The notes under the pieces were generated by a model. That model was given only the letters and a program-made list of their open reading frames with translations. It was not told where the DNA came from and did not search any database. Below, piece by piece: positions 1 through 8,849 of a DNA stretch of 64,000 nucleotides. Positions within the stretch are counted from its first letter, which is position 1; every line of letters begins with the position of its first letter. Source of the stretch: Sphingobium sp. EP60837 (GTDB lineage Bacteria; Pseudomonadota; Alphaproteobacteria; Sphingomonadales; Sphingomonadaceae); the NCBI RefSeq assembly GCF_001658005.1, contig NZ_CP015987.1, positions 922,001 to 986,000 on the forward strand, in the 5' to 3' direction. The position numbers and the translations under genes were made by a program.

Positions 1-370
1 AGGAGAAACTGATGACGGTGGCCTCCGCCAGCGGCAGCATCGACAGGGCGAGGAAGGTGCAGAACATGACGCTGAGCCCGAGCGCGCTGCGGGTTGCATG
101 CGCGCCGGGCCGCTTCGTCCGGACAGCGGCGATGCCGCCGCCGACCATCACCCACAAAATGATCGTCGGAAGCGAGAAGAGGTTGCGGTAGAAAAGGATT
201 TCAGCGGGGCCAACGCCATGAAGCGTCGCATATTTGAGCGCCGCCATCATCGTGGCGAAGCATGTGACGCCGCCGATGCGCAAGGCTATGCCGCGTCCGC
301 GATGTTCCACCGGAGGAAGTGCGGCGGCGGGCTTCGTGCCGAGCGTGCCTGTTCCGCTTTTCATATCCAT
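1..370 (-). CDS. DMT/EamA-family transporter, N-terminal part (cut by window edge)
   Basis: Reading leftwards from the ATG at 370, the frame stays open to the window edge and gives about 123 residues. After a roughly 28-residue cytoplasmic leader come hydrophobic helices, with the stretch GPAEILFYRNLFSLP linking helices 1 and 2. That segment is characteristic of 10-helix EamA (drug/metabolite) permeases, which export or import small metabolites across the inner membrane. An AAGGA ribosome-binding sequence lies just upstream of the ATG. A second in-frame ATG follows two codons later. The substrate cannot be read from this fragment. The family call is fairly safe; the specific role is unknown. 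Confidence 0.75.
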   Translation of the reverse strand, partial: MDMKSGTGTLGTKPAAALPPVEHRGRGIALRIGGVTCFATMMAALKYATLHGVGPAEILFYRNLFSLPTIILWVMVGGGIAAVRTKRPGAHATRSALGLSVMFCTFLALSMLPLAEATVISFS

Positions 371-547
371 CGCTTTTCCTTGGGCGTCGTAAGAAGCGCC
401 CCGCACCTGCACGATAATGACGCGGCGCGGAAGGGCTTCGTTGGCTCAACCGCACTCGTGGAATAAGGGGCTTGGTTAGCCGAGCAGGGCACATGCAGTT
501 TGCACCTTCTCACCTGCACGGCGAAGGATTGCGGCCGGCCGCGGTTT

Positions 548-1234
548 TCAGCGGATATTAAGGCCCAGCTCACCCAATATTTGCGCCGCCTGCTCCCGCG
601 AAATTGTAGCGCCGCGGAAGAGTCCGGCGTCAACCAGACGCAGGCCGCCAAGATCCGCGCCGCGCAAGTCTGCGCCTTCGAAGCGGCAACCCTGCATATT
701 CGCCTCACGCAGGCTGGACTGCTGGAAGCTCGCCTGGCGGAAATCACATTTGCGCAGGTCCGCTTGCGAGAAGTCCATGCGGGTCAGCGTTGCTCGCCGG
801 AAGGAGAGGCCGGGCAGCTTGGCGTCGATGAGCAGGGTCTCTTCGAAATGGAAATCGACCCCCCGCACATCGGTAAGGTCTGCCCCGGTGAGCTTGCATT
901 GTCCGAACTTTGCGCCCTCCAGCACTGTCCGCTTGAAGGACGCATTGTTGAAGTCGCTGGCGGCGACGGCCGCTTCGCTGAGGTCGCATCCTGTCAAGTT
1001 CGCGAACGCCGCGCGGCAGGATCGCCAGCGCGTGCGTTCTAGCTTCGCCCCGCTGAAATCCGTTTTCCGCAGATTGCAGCGTTCGAAAGACCAATCGGAT
1101 AGATCGAGGCGCGAAAGATCTGCGTCCGACAGGTCGCACTGGATGAGCGACTGTGGTCCCTCAAGCTGTTGGAGGGTTTCACGGTCGAGCGTTCGGTCAC
1201 ATATCGGAGGCCCGTGTTCAGGGCTCATCGACAT
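548..1234 (-). CDS. Pentapeptide-repeat protein, Qnr/McbG-like
   Basis: A 228-residue protein made almost wholly of A(D/N)LXX-type pentapeptides (for example CDLSDADLSRLDLSD and ADLRGADLGGLRL) running from about residue 30 to 210. This should form a right-handed quadrilateral beta-helix. Length and the C-terminal tail (EQAAQILGELGLNIR) resemble the Qnr/McbG group, whose members mimic DNA and protect gyrase. Many other pentapeptide proteins have no known role, so gyrase protection is only a possibility. A second ATG at 1228 sits at better spacing from the GGAG sequence and may be the true start. It stands alone, with a small secreted protein gene behind it on the same strand. Confidence 0.85.
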   Translation of the reverse strand: MSMSPEHGPPICDRTLDRETLQQLEGPQSLIQCDLSDADLSRLDLSDWSFERCNLRKTDFSGAKLERTRWRSCRAAFANLTGCDLSEAAVAASDFNNASFKRTVLEGAKFGQCKLTGADLTDVRGVDFHFEETLLIDAKLPGLSFRRATLTRMDFSQADLRKCDFRQASFQQSSLREANMQGCRFEGADLRGADLGGLRLVDAGLFRGATISREQAAQILGELGLNIR

Positions 1235-1249
1235 GCTCCGCGAACGCAG

Positions 1250-1576
1250 TCAGTTATCGCAATATTCCCAGCGGCCCGCGTTGCAGGCGGCGACGGCGCG
1301 ACGCCATGCAGCCATCTGGCGCGAATAGTCGGCGCGCGCGTCTGCATAGTCGCCCTGATTGCCGCTTTGCGCCTGCCGATAATTTTGCATCATCCGGGCG
1401 TCGCGTTCGCGGACATAGGCCAGCTGCTGCTGGTTCATACGCTTGATGATCGCACGGTCGCGCGCGCGCGCCGCTGCGCTCCGCATCGTCGGATCATTCG
1501 GATCGTCAGCCAGCGCCGCCGATGGCGCGAGCGCCGCGCACGCCGCCGCGATGCAAATGGATATACTGAACTTCAT
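1250..1576 (-). CDS. Small secreted protein of unknown function
   Basis: A 108-residue protein with a clear signal peptide (MKFSISICIAAACAALAPSAALA, cleavage after about residue 23). The charged, glutamine- and arginine-rich mature part has two Cys near the C-terminus (ACNAGRWEYC) that could pair. The start is set at the second ATG because it directly precedes the signal peptide and has a GGGGGCGG sequence upstream; the longer frame begins at 1594. I do not recognise a family. It lies 15 bp upstream of the pentapeptide gene on the same strand and may be co-transcribed with it. Confidence 0.65.
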   Translation of the reverse strand: MKFSISICIAAACAALAPSAALADDPNDPTMRSAAARARDRAIIKRMNQQQLAYVRERDARMMQNYRQAQSGNQGDYADARADYSRQMAAWRRAVAACNAGRWEYCDN

Positions 1577-1707
1577 CGGTTCCGCCCCCCTCATCCCTTA
1601 TTCGCCTATTTGCTTTCCGTTTCTGCAACGTCAATCGATTTGCGACGAGCGGCGGGAGCATCGCCAATTATGGACAATCGCCGGGCCGCCTGATCTAACT
1701 GGCGGGG

Positions 1708-3102
1708 ATGAAGACAGTTGTTGATAGCGGCAATGCGCTGGGCGCGGGCCTTGCGCTCATCAGATCCGAATTTCAGGTCCCTGCGGCATTTCCGCCCGAT
1801 ACGGTGCAGGCCGCAGAAGAAGCGGCCCGGCGTGTTCCGACCGAGCATGTCGATCGCACAGACCTGCCCTTCGTCACGCTCGATCCCGCTTCGTCCACCG
1901 ATCTCGACCAGGCACTGTGGATCGAACCGAGCGGCGGCGATCTGCTGCTGCATTACGCCATCGCCGATGTGGGCTGGTTCGTCGATGATGGCGGCGCGAT
2001 AGATGTGGAGGCGTGGCGGCGGGGGGAGACGCTCTACCTACCCGATGGCAAGGCGAGCCTTTATCCGCCGGTGTTGAGCGAGCGGGCGGCCAGCCTGCTC
2101 CCGCAAGGTCCACGGCCCGCCATCTTGCTTGTCGTTCGGGTTGACGGGGATGGCGCGGTTCGATTGGACAGCGTGGAGCGCGCATTGATCCGCAGCAGGG
2201 CCAAGCTCGCCTATGACAGTGTGGGGGCGGCGGACCTTCCGAAGGAGTTTGGTGAACTTGCGCGGCGTATCCGACATGCCGAAGCGCAGCGGGGATCAGC
2301 GCGGGTCGATCCGCCGGAGCAGGAGGTTTCGGCCTTGGCGGGAAGCGGCTTTGAATTGGCGTTCCGGCCGCGTCTGGAATCGGAAGCGGACAATGCCAGC
2401 CTGTCGCTGGCGGCCAATCTGGCGGTGGCGGATGCGCTGCAATCGCATGCGACGGGCCTGTTCCGCGTTATGGCCGAACCGGATGAAAGGGCGGTGGAGC
2501 GGCTGAGGCTGAGCGCGCAGGCGTTGAAGGTCGATTGGCCGGCATCCATGACGCTCAAGGATTTCGAGCGGAGCTTGACGCCTGGCAATGCGCAGCATGC
2601 CGCGCTGATGATGGCGATCCGGCGCGCGGGGCCGGGGGCGTCATATGCCCCCTATCGGGCAGGAGTGACGCCCTGGCATGCCGCTATGGCCGCCACTTAC
2701 GCCCATGCGACCGCGCCGCTGCGGCGTTTAGCGGACCGCTATGTTCTGCGCGCCGTGCTGGAAGTGGCCAATGGCCGCGCAGTCTCCCCCGCCGTCAGCG
2801 AGGCGTTTGAGAAGCTGCCGACATTTATGGCGCGGGCGGATACATTGGCAGGGAAGATCGAACGGGCAGTGGTGGACCTTGCCGAGACACTGTTGCTGAG
2901 CGGGAAGGAAGGGGAAAGGTTCGGCGCCGTTGTAACGGATGTGGATGAGCGCGGCGCCAAGGTGCAGCTTTGCGATTGGCCGGTTACGTCTCGCCTGGCC
3001 GTGCCGGGGTTGAATCCGGGGAGCAGCGTTGCGCTGCGCCTGGAAAATGTCGATACGGCTCGTCGATCGCTTCTCTTCTCGCTGACGTCCAACGGCCGGT
3101 GA
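1708..3102 (+). CDS. RNB-domain ribonuclease (RNase II/R family, short form)
   Basis: A 464-residue protein with the RNase II catalytic block DPASSTDLDQAL at residues 59-70. The aspartates at 59, 65 and 67 match three of the four Mg-binding aspartates; the fourth is Gln, as also occurs in short bacterial members. The RNB domain spans about residues 50-370, and an S1/OB-like segment (VVTDVDERGAKVQLCDW) closes the protein. It lacks the N-terminal cold-shock domains of full-length RNase R, which is roughly twice as long. The expected role is 3'-to-5' hydrolysis of single-stranded RNA in the cytoplasm. GGCGGGG lies just before the ATG. The SDR gene follows after about 24 bp. Confidence 0.85.
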   Translation: MKTVVDSGNALGAGLALIRSEFQVPAAFPPDTVQAAEEAARRVPTEHVDRTDLPFVTLDPASSTDLDQALWIEPSGGDLLLHYAIADVGWFVDDGGAIDVEAWRRGETLYLPDGKASLYPPVLSERAASLLPQGPRPAILLVVRVDGDGAVRLDSVERALIRSRAKLAYDSVGAADLPKEFGELARRIRHAEAQRGSARVDPPEQEVSALAGSGFELAFRPRLESEADNASLSLAANLAVADALQSHATGLFRVMAEPDERAVERLRLSAQALKVDWPASMTLKDFERSLTPGNAQHAALMMAIRRAGPGASYAPYRAGVTPWHAAMAATYAHATAPLRRLADRYVLRAVLEVANGRAVSPAVSEAFEKLPTFMARADTLAGKIERAVVDLAETLLLSGKEGERFGAVVTDVDERGAKVQLCDWPVTSRLAVPGLNPGSSVALRLENVDTARRSLLFSLTSNGR

Positions 3103-3126
3103 TAGGGAAGGATGACAGGAGAGATC

Positions 3127-4083
3127 ATGGCGCAAAATCAGAATAACCAGGCTGCAAGTGACGACTTTCCCACCGCGCAGGACGTGCTGCGCGACGTCGA
3201 TCTGTCCGGCCGTACGGCGATCGTCACCGGGGCGTCTTCGGGCGTGGGCACGGCGATCGCATCGGCGCTCGCGGGGGCTGGAGCGGAGGTTATGCTGGCC
3301 GTCCGCAACGTCGAGGCGGGAGAGCGCGTCGCCGCCGAAATTGCCGCGGCAGGCGCCGCCGTGCGTCCTCAGGTGGCCGCTGTCGATCTGCTTTCGATGG
3401 CGTCGGTTCGCGCCTTCGCAGCAGGATGGGGCGATCGCCCGCTGGACCTGCTCATCAACAATGCCGGTTTGATGGGGCCGCCGCTCACCCGCACCGAAGA
3501 TGGGTTCGAGAGCCAGATGGCGGTCAATTATTTTGCGCCATTTCTGCTGTCCGAGCTGTTGCTGCCCAACCTTGCCCGGCGCAAGGGGCGGGTGGTGATC
3601 GTCTCTTCGGGCTCGCATCAATTCTCCGAGCTGCGCCTGGACGACCTTAGTTACGAACGGCGCGACTATGAGAAGTTTGAAGCCTATGGGCATGCCAAGC
3701 TTTGCGCGAACCTGCTTGCCGTGGAATATAGCCGCCGCCATGCTGGCAGCGGCGTGACCATGAACGCGGTCACGCCCGGCGGCGTCGCGACCAATCTTGG
3801 CCGCCATGTCACATTCGAGGACGCCGTGCGCCTGGGCTGGGTGAATGAAGATGGCACTTTGCCGCAGGGGCGGATGAAGACGTTGGAGGAAGGTGCTGCC
3901 TCACCCGTGTGGACGGCAGTCGCGCCGGAGCTTGAGGGCAGGGGCGGGCTTTATATCGAGGATTGCGCTATCGCGTCGCTCTGGTCATCCGCCTTGCCGC
4001 CCGGCTGGGGCGTGACCGCCGCTTCGCTGGATGGCGATGCGGCCCGCCTCCTGTGGGATGTCGCCGAACCGCTGATCCGTTAA
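3127..4083 (+). CDS. SDR-family oxidoreductase (retinol dehydrogenase/WWOX-like)
   Basis: A 318-residue short-chain dehydrogenase. The NAD(P)-binding motif TGASSGVG is at about residues 35-42, NNAG at about 114-117 and the catalytic YxxxK as YGHAK at about 188-192. The long insert after the active site resembles the retinol-dehydrogenase-like subgroup, which acts on alcohols or ketones of hydrophobic substrates. The start is placed at the second ATG, which has AGGAGAG at ideal spacing; the frame opens at 3112. It is convergent with the next SDR. The substrate is unknown. Confidence 0.82.
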   Translation: MAQNQNNQAASDDFPTAQDVLRDVDLSGRTAIVTGASSGVGTAIASALAGAGAEVMLAVRNVEAGERVAAEIAAAGAAVRPQVAAVDLLSMASVRAFAAGWGDRPLDLLINNAGLMGPPLTRTEDGFESQMAVNYFAPFLLSELLLPNLARRKGRVVIVSSGSHQFSELRLDDLSYERRDYEKFEAYGHAKLCANLLAVEYSRRHAGSGVTMNAVTPGGVATNLGRHVTFEDAVRLGWVNEDGTLPQGRMKTLEEGAASPVWTAVAPELEGRGGLYIEDCAIASLWSSALPPGWGVTAASLDGDAARLLWDVAEPLIR

Positions 4084-4180
4084 GGCGGTGCTGGACCGGC
4101 GCAAGAGAGGTTTGCGACCCAAAAGAGACTTGCCCGGCCCAGCGCAACCTTTTTACCCATGCGCGCAATTTCGGGCTAAC

Positions 4181-4209
4181 CGATCATCTTCGTCACTCTG
4201 ATCGTTTTT
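4181..4209 (+). terminator. Possible weak rho-independent terminator
   Basis: CGATCA (4181-4186) and TGATCG (4199-4204) can pair across a 12-base loop and are followed by five T. The stem is short, so this is only a candidate terminator for the rightward SDR, in the 130-bp gap before the convergent SDR. Confidence 0.35.
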
Positions 4210-4220
4210 CCAGTTACTGG

Positions 4221-4957
4221 TCAGAGCTTGGCCAGCCGCCCGCCGTCCACTGCCAGCGACGCGCCCGCGATGAACTTGACTCGTCGCTCGCAAGGAAAGC
4301 CGCCGCAGCGGCAATGTCTTCGGGCGTACCGACATCTTTCTTATCGATCACCTCCGCGCCTGATTGGACATTGGGATTGTTCCAGAGCATTTGCGTATCG
4401 ATCGCTCCGGGAAGCACGGCATTGGAGCGGATCTTGACGCCGCGTCCCTCGATAGCCGTGCTGCGGGTGAGGGAGAGCATGGCGGCCTTCGCCGCTGCAT
4501 AGGGTGCGGCGTTGGCGCTGGTCTCTATGGCATGGACGCTGGCTATGTTGACGATCGCGCCGCCCTTGTCGCCAAAATGAAGAAATGCCTGCTTCGTGAA
4601 AAAGGCCGCGCCGAGCAAATCGACCCGCAGCACTTTCAGCCAATCGTCGCCTGACCACTCCGCGAGCGTCTTGAACGGCATGAGCCCCGCATTGTTGACG
4701 ATGATATCGATCCTGCCGAAGCAGGCCAGAGCTGTGCGGACGCAGCTTTCCACCTGATCCTCCGCGCCTACGTCGCAGCTGACGCCGATGGACTTCGGGC
4801 CGAGCTTGGTCGCGGCTGCTTGCGCAGCTTCGACCTTCAGGTCCGCGATGACGATCGCTGCGCCTTCTGCATGGAGCCGGGCCGCGATGGCTGCCCCGAT
4901 CCCTCCGGCCGCGCCCGTGACGATCGCGACCCTGCCTTCAAACCGGGGCTCCATCAT
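4221..4957 (-). CDS. SDR-family oxidoreductase with a C-terminal frameshift
   Basis: A classical SDR of about 245 residues: TGAAGGIG near the N-terminus, NNAG in the middle and YAAAK as the catalytic YxxxK pair. The uninterrupted frame runs on to a stop at 4214 and ends in an odd Ser/Arg/Trp-rich tail. If one base is added at about 4274-4279, the frame instead gives the family's usual ending (SDES-F-IAGASLAVDGGRLAKL) and stops at 4221. The gene length, 737 bp, is one base short of a multiple of three, as expected for a single-base deletion. Either the copy carries a real late frameshift or the sequence has an error. The start ATG overlaps the stop of the upstream glycosidase gene, with AGGAGG before it, so the pair is translationally coupled. 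Confidence 0.85.
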
Positions 4958-6279
4958 CAATCCTCCTGCACGGCTGGGGTGGTGGCGGGCGTCTTGATCA
5001 TCTGTTTCGCGCGTGCACGCTGCTCGACGGCGAAGCTGCGGCCCGCATCGCTCGGGAGGACGACAGGGACCGTCAGGCATAGGCTTTGCGTCGGCAGCAC
5101 GTCGCGCCATTGCTGGATCAGGCGCATATAGGCTTCGCCTACCGGGCGGATTTTGCGATCGAGGTCGTAAAGGCCGAGCGGATTGACGTTGCCGCGCTTT
5201 TCCCGGAGCGCGCTGTCCCAATCGACCTGGTCGGTGAGCGAATACCAGGTGAAGCCGACGACCGGTACACCGTCGTTGCGAACGCGCAGCACATTGGCCC
5301 ATTGTTTCCACAGCCAATCGACAGCTTCCGTGCCGAGCGGCCCTTGCGACAGATTGGTTTCAGTGTGCATCACCGGCAAACGATAGCGCTGATGATATTG
5401 ACGGGTTATCTCGCTATAGCCGAATATCTCGCCCGAGGCGCGCGTGGTCCCGTCCACGGCCACCCGATGTTCGTTGGTGACATAATAGTCATTGCCCATG
5501 ATGCAATGCTGCTTCAGGCGGTTGTCGAGGAAGAAGTGATATTCCTCCCGCGTCATGCCGTTATCCATGAGATATTCATACATCTCTGAATCAAGGCGAC
5601 GGCCATAATTGAGATCGAGCGACAAAAAGCGCTGCGAGTTCATGATTTCGGCGGGGCGGATCGCCGATGGAGCTTCCGCGTGGAAATATTCCGACGATTC
5701 ACTTTGGATGAAGATCGCGTCGGGGCGCACTTCCAATATTTGCCGCATCGCCATCACATTGGCGCGCACGATATGCTTGAGCGCGGTGACGAAGGCGCCG
5801 TCATTGCTGAGCTGCTCGTTCCACCAGCCATAGCGCGCGGAAAAGGTGGCGCAGATATACATCTCATTGACCGGCGTATAGAGCTGAACCCAGGGAAAGC
5901 GTTCGGCAAAAGCGCGGGCGTAGGTGCAGAATTGCAGGGGAAAGTCAGGGTTCTGGAAATTGCCGATCCAATCCGGCACGCCGAAATGGCAAAGATCGAC
6001 GATGGGGACGATGTTCAGCCGCTCCAGCTCGGAAAAGCTCTGGTCGGCAAAGTCCCAGTCATATTTGCCGGGCCCGAGCCAGGTGCGGTGAATGGGCGGG
6101 CCGTAACGCAGATAGCCTATGCCCATATCCTGCACGAGGGCGAAGTCTTCACGCCAGCGATCATAATGACCGCAGCTTTCCATCTCATCGACGCGCGTGC
6201 GGCCGTTGTCGATAGTCGGCACGCTGTTTTCGACACCTGTGGCGAACATGAAGGTGGTGATGGGCTTTCTCCCGGCCAA
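4957..6279 (-). CDS. Glycoside hydrolase family 1-type beta-glycosidase
   Basis: A 440-residue protein with a (beta/alpha)8 barrel of GH1/clan A type. The acid/base glutamate is in TPVNEMY (Glu139) and the nucleophile in HTETN (Glu307). It would hydrolyse a beta-glycoside by the retaining mechanism. No signal peptide is visible, so it is probably cytoplasmic. Translation appears to start at TTG 6279, which has AGGGGAGA at good spacing. The barrel ends by about residue 395 and the last 45 residues are polar and poorly conserved. It is coupled to the downstream SDR, which could oxidise or reduce the released aglycone; that link is inference. Confidence 0.78.
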   Translation of the reverse strand: MAGRKPITTFMFATGVENSVPTIDNGRTRVDEMESCGHYDRWREDFALVQDMGIGYLRYGPPIHRTWLGPGKYDWDFADQSFSELERLNIVPIVDLCHFGVPDWIGNFQNPDFPLQFCTYARAFAERFPWVQLYTPVNEMYICATFSARYGWWNEQLSNDGAFVTALKHIVRANVMAMRQILEVRPDAIFIQSESSEYFHAEAPSAIRPAEIMNSQRFLSLDLNYGRRLDSEMYEYLMDNGMTREEYHFFLDNRLKQHCIMGNDYYVTNEHRVAVDGTTRASGEIFGYSEITRQYHQRYRLPVMHTETNLSQGPLGTEAVDWLWKQWANVLRVRNDGVPVVGFTWYSLTDQVDWDSALREKRGNVNPLGLYDLDRKIRPVGEAYMRLIQQWRDVLPTQSLCLTVPVVLPSDAGRSFAVEQRARAKQMIKTPATTPAVQED

Positions 6280-6406
6280 GGTTCTCCCCTGAACGCGGCG
6301 AAGCTGCTGCGTATCCCCATGTCTCCAATATCGCGCGCCAAGGCCGAGTTTGACTGTTCAGGATGCTCTCACGACGTCACAGCATCCTGCACTCAGCTTT
6401 TCATGG

Positions 6407-8707
6407 TCAGCGAAGGCGGATGGTCACCTTGTCGATCGCCGCATTTTCGATTGGGTAGCCCAGAGCTGCGCGCGCCGGATAGCGTCCCACCGGCGCTCCG
6501 CTGTCGATACCGACGCCGAAGGTTTCGTGGATGCTGAAGTGGATCGGGGTGCTGGGAACGTTGTCGCTGCCGACCGGCTGCCCATCGACGGAGAGGCGTA
6601 AAGTGCCGCCCTTGCCGATGCCGCCGCCGACATAGTCAAAATCGACTTGCAGAATGTGCGGGCCGGGCTTTGCGGCTGTGGGCGCCGTCAGATGGACGGT
6701 TTTCGTATCGAACAGCCGATAGGTAAAGCTGGGGCGCCCCTGCTCATTAAGGTAGAGCGACATGCCCGCATCGGTCCCACCAAGCGCGGCGACGACACCG
6801 CGCGCCTGATCCGCCGCGTCGATCTGTGCGCGGATCGTCCAGGAGCGGCTATAGAGGCGGGGAATTGCTGCCTCCGGAATGCCTATGGCTCCCGCGTGAT
6901 AATCGACCTCCTTGCGGCCTTCCGAAGGGTCGGGCAGTCCGGCCTTGCTCATGACCTGACCTTTGAGAGGCAGGACGCGATTGGCGGCCGCTTCGGTCAT
7001 GAATAGGGCCTTCATCTCCTCCACCTTCGCGGGGTGTTTGGCCGCAACATCGGTGGACTGGGAAAAATCGCTGCGCAGATCGTAAAGCTCCCACTTGTCC
7101 GCGCTCATGGGACGATCAGGACTATATGCCCGCCAGGGAAGGCGGCCGTGGAAGGCGGAAGCCATCCAGCCATCCTGATAAATGGCCCGATTACCGAACA
7201 CTTCGAAATATTGCGTCCGGTGTCGCTCGGCGGCCTTCTTGTCGTTGAACGTATAGGCAAGGCTGACGCCGTTCATCGGCTGTTGTTTCACGCCATCGAC
7301 CGTGTCGGGGGCAGCGATGCCCACCACGTCCAAAATGGTGGGCGCAATGTCGTTGACGTGGCCGAACTGGCTGCGCAACCCGCCCTTGTCCTGGATGTGA
7401 TCGGGCCAGCTGATGACCATTGCGTTTCGCGTTCCGCCGAGATGGGACGCGACAGTCTTCGTCCACTGGAACGGTGTGTTGCTGGCCCACGCCCAGGCGG
7501 CATTGATATGAGAGTAGGTTGCAGCGCTTCCGATCTCTTCCTCGCGGGCGAACTCCTTTGCACCGGGCGCGGGAGAAACGCCGGTCAATGCGCCCATATA
7601 ACTAAGGCTGCCTTCAATGCCGCCTTCTGCACTCGCACCGTTGTCCCCGGCGATGTAGATGAACAGCGTGTTGTCATACTCGCCGCTCTTCTTGAGTTCG
7701 TCCACCAGCTTGCCGACCTGCGCATCGGTATGCGCCAGGAATGCGGCATAATTTTCCATCAGCCGTGCGGAGAAGCGCTTCTGTTCCGGGCTCAGGCTAT
7801 CCCAGGCTGGCATCTCTGATGGACGGGGGGTGAGCTTCGTACCCGCCGGGATCACACCCAGCCGCCGCTGGCGGGCGAAAATCTCTTCCCGCAGCTTGTC
7901 CCAGCCTTGATCGAATTTTCCGCGATAGCGATCAGCCCATTCCTTGGGCACCTGGATCGGAGCATGGATGCCGCCGGTCGCGAAATAAAGGAAAAAGGGT
8001 CGGCTAGTGGAGGACGCACGCATGTTGCGCATCCATGTGATCGCATGATCTGCCAGATCTTCGGTCAGATGATAATGATCGCCCGCGGGCCGCATCACAG
8101 GAGTGGTGCCCTGGTAAAGCGTGGGTTCGAACTGATCGGTTTCTCCGCCCTGAAAGCCGTAGAAGGTGTCGAAGCCTTCCCCGGTCGGCCAGCGGTCGAA
8201 CGGTCCGACGGGCGAAAGCTCCCAATCCGGCGTTTGATGCCACTTGCCGAACGCGCCGGTGGCATAGCCATTTTCCCGCAATATCTGCGCGATAGTCGCG
8301 GTTTCCTTGCCCTGAAAGCCGCTGTAACCGGGCCGGGCGTCGGAGGAATTCATGACCGCACCGATCCCGGTCACATGCGGGTTGCGGCCGGTCAGCAGCG
8401 ATGCGCGCGTGGGCGAACAGATCGCAGTCGTGTGGAAGCGATTATAGCGCAGTCCGCTGCGCGCGAGGGCGTCGAACACCGGCGTTTGGGCAGGGCCGCC
8501 AAACGAAGAGGTTGCGCCGAAACCTACGTCGTCAAGCAGAATGAGGACGATATTGGGCGCCCCGGCGGGAGCATGGCGTTCATAAGGAGATGTAGCGGCA
8601 GGGGTGCTGGATGGCGCAGCAGCCAGAGTGGTCTGTGCGCCAGCGGTAAAGCCGCTGATCAGCGCCACCAAAGGCAGCATCGCTGCAAGCTTCGCAACAT
8701 TGCGCAT
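6407..8707 (-). CDS. Arylsulfatase, periplasmic
   Basis: A 766-residue type I sulfatase. A signal peptide covers about residues 1-25. The metal-binding start LILLDDVGFG lies near residue 57, and the formylglycine motif CSPTRASLLTGR places the modified Cys at residue 97. The C-terminal third, about residues 560-766, is a beta-rich extension typical of large arylsulfatases. It should remove sulfate from an organic sulfate ester in the periplasm. It needs a formylglycine-generating enzyme, and no such gene is in this window. The start is at the second Met because of a GGAGAGGAATTCT ribosome-binding region. The divergent tandem TetR gene is the obvious candidate regulator. Confidence 0.9.
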   Translation of the reverse strand: MRNVAKLAAMLPLVALISGFTAGAQTTLAAAPSSTPAATSPYERHAPAGAPNIVLILLDDVGFGATSSFGGPAQTPVFDALARSGLRYNRFHTTAICSPTRASLLTGRNPHVTGIGAVMNSSDARPGYSGFQGKETATIAQILRENGYATGAFGKWHQTPDWELSPVGPFDRWPTGEGFDTFYGFQGGETDQFEPTLYQGTTPVMRPAGDHYHLTEDLADHAITWMRNMRASSTSRPFFLYFATGGIHAPIQVPKEWADRYRGKFDQGWDKLREEIFARQRRLGVIPAGTKLTPRPSEMPAWDSLSPEQKRFSARLMENYAAFLAHTDAQVGKLVDELKKSGEYDNTLFIYIAGDNGASAEGGIEGSLSYMGALTGVSPAPGAKEFAREEEIGSAATYSHINAAWAWASNTPFQWTKTVASHLGGTRNAMVISWPDHIQDKGGLRSQFGHVNDIAPTILDVVGIAAPDTVDGVKQQPMNGVSLAYTFNDKKAAERHRTQYFEVFGNRAIYQDGWMASAFHGRLPWRAYSPDRPMSADKWELYDLRSDFSQSTDVAAKHPAKVEEMKALFMTEAAANRVLPLKGQVMSKAGLPDPSEGRKEVDYHAGAIGIPEAAIPRLYSRSWTIRAQIDAADQARGVVAALGGTDAGMSLYLNEQGRPSFTYRLFDTKTVHLTAPTAAKPGPHILQVDFDYVGGGIGKGGTLRLSVDGQPVGSDNVPSTPIHFSIHETFGVGIDSGAPVGRYPARAALGYPIENAAIDKVTIRLR

Positions 8708-8730
8708 AGAATTCCTCTCCACCTGACGTC

Positions 8731-8764
8731 GCATATGATACGAGACTATACGGTATTATAATAT
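8731..8764. promoter_or_regulatory. Possible operator between the sulfatase gene and the tandem TetR gene
   Basis: The A/T-rich segment in the 142-bp divergent gap has nested partial inverted repeats: CATAT...ATATG outside and ATAC...GTAT inside. This makes it a candidate binding site for the adjacent TetR-type regulator. The symmetry is imperfect, so support is limited. Confidence 0.3.
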
Positions 8765-8849
8765 GTTCGCAATAGCTTTGTCGGCGGGGTTGACCACAGG
8801 GGACGGATGGACGAACTCTGGGGATGCGTGAAAGGCGGATGCTGACTGG

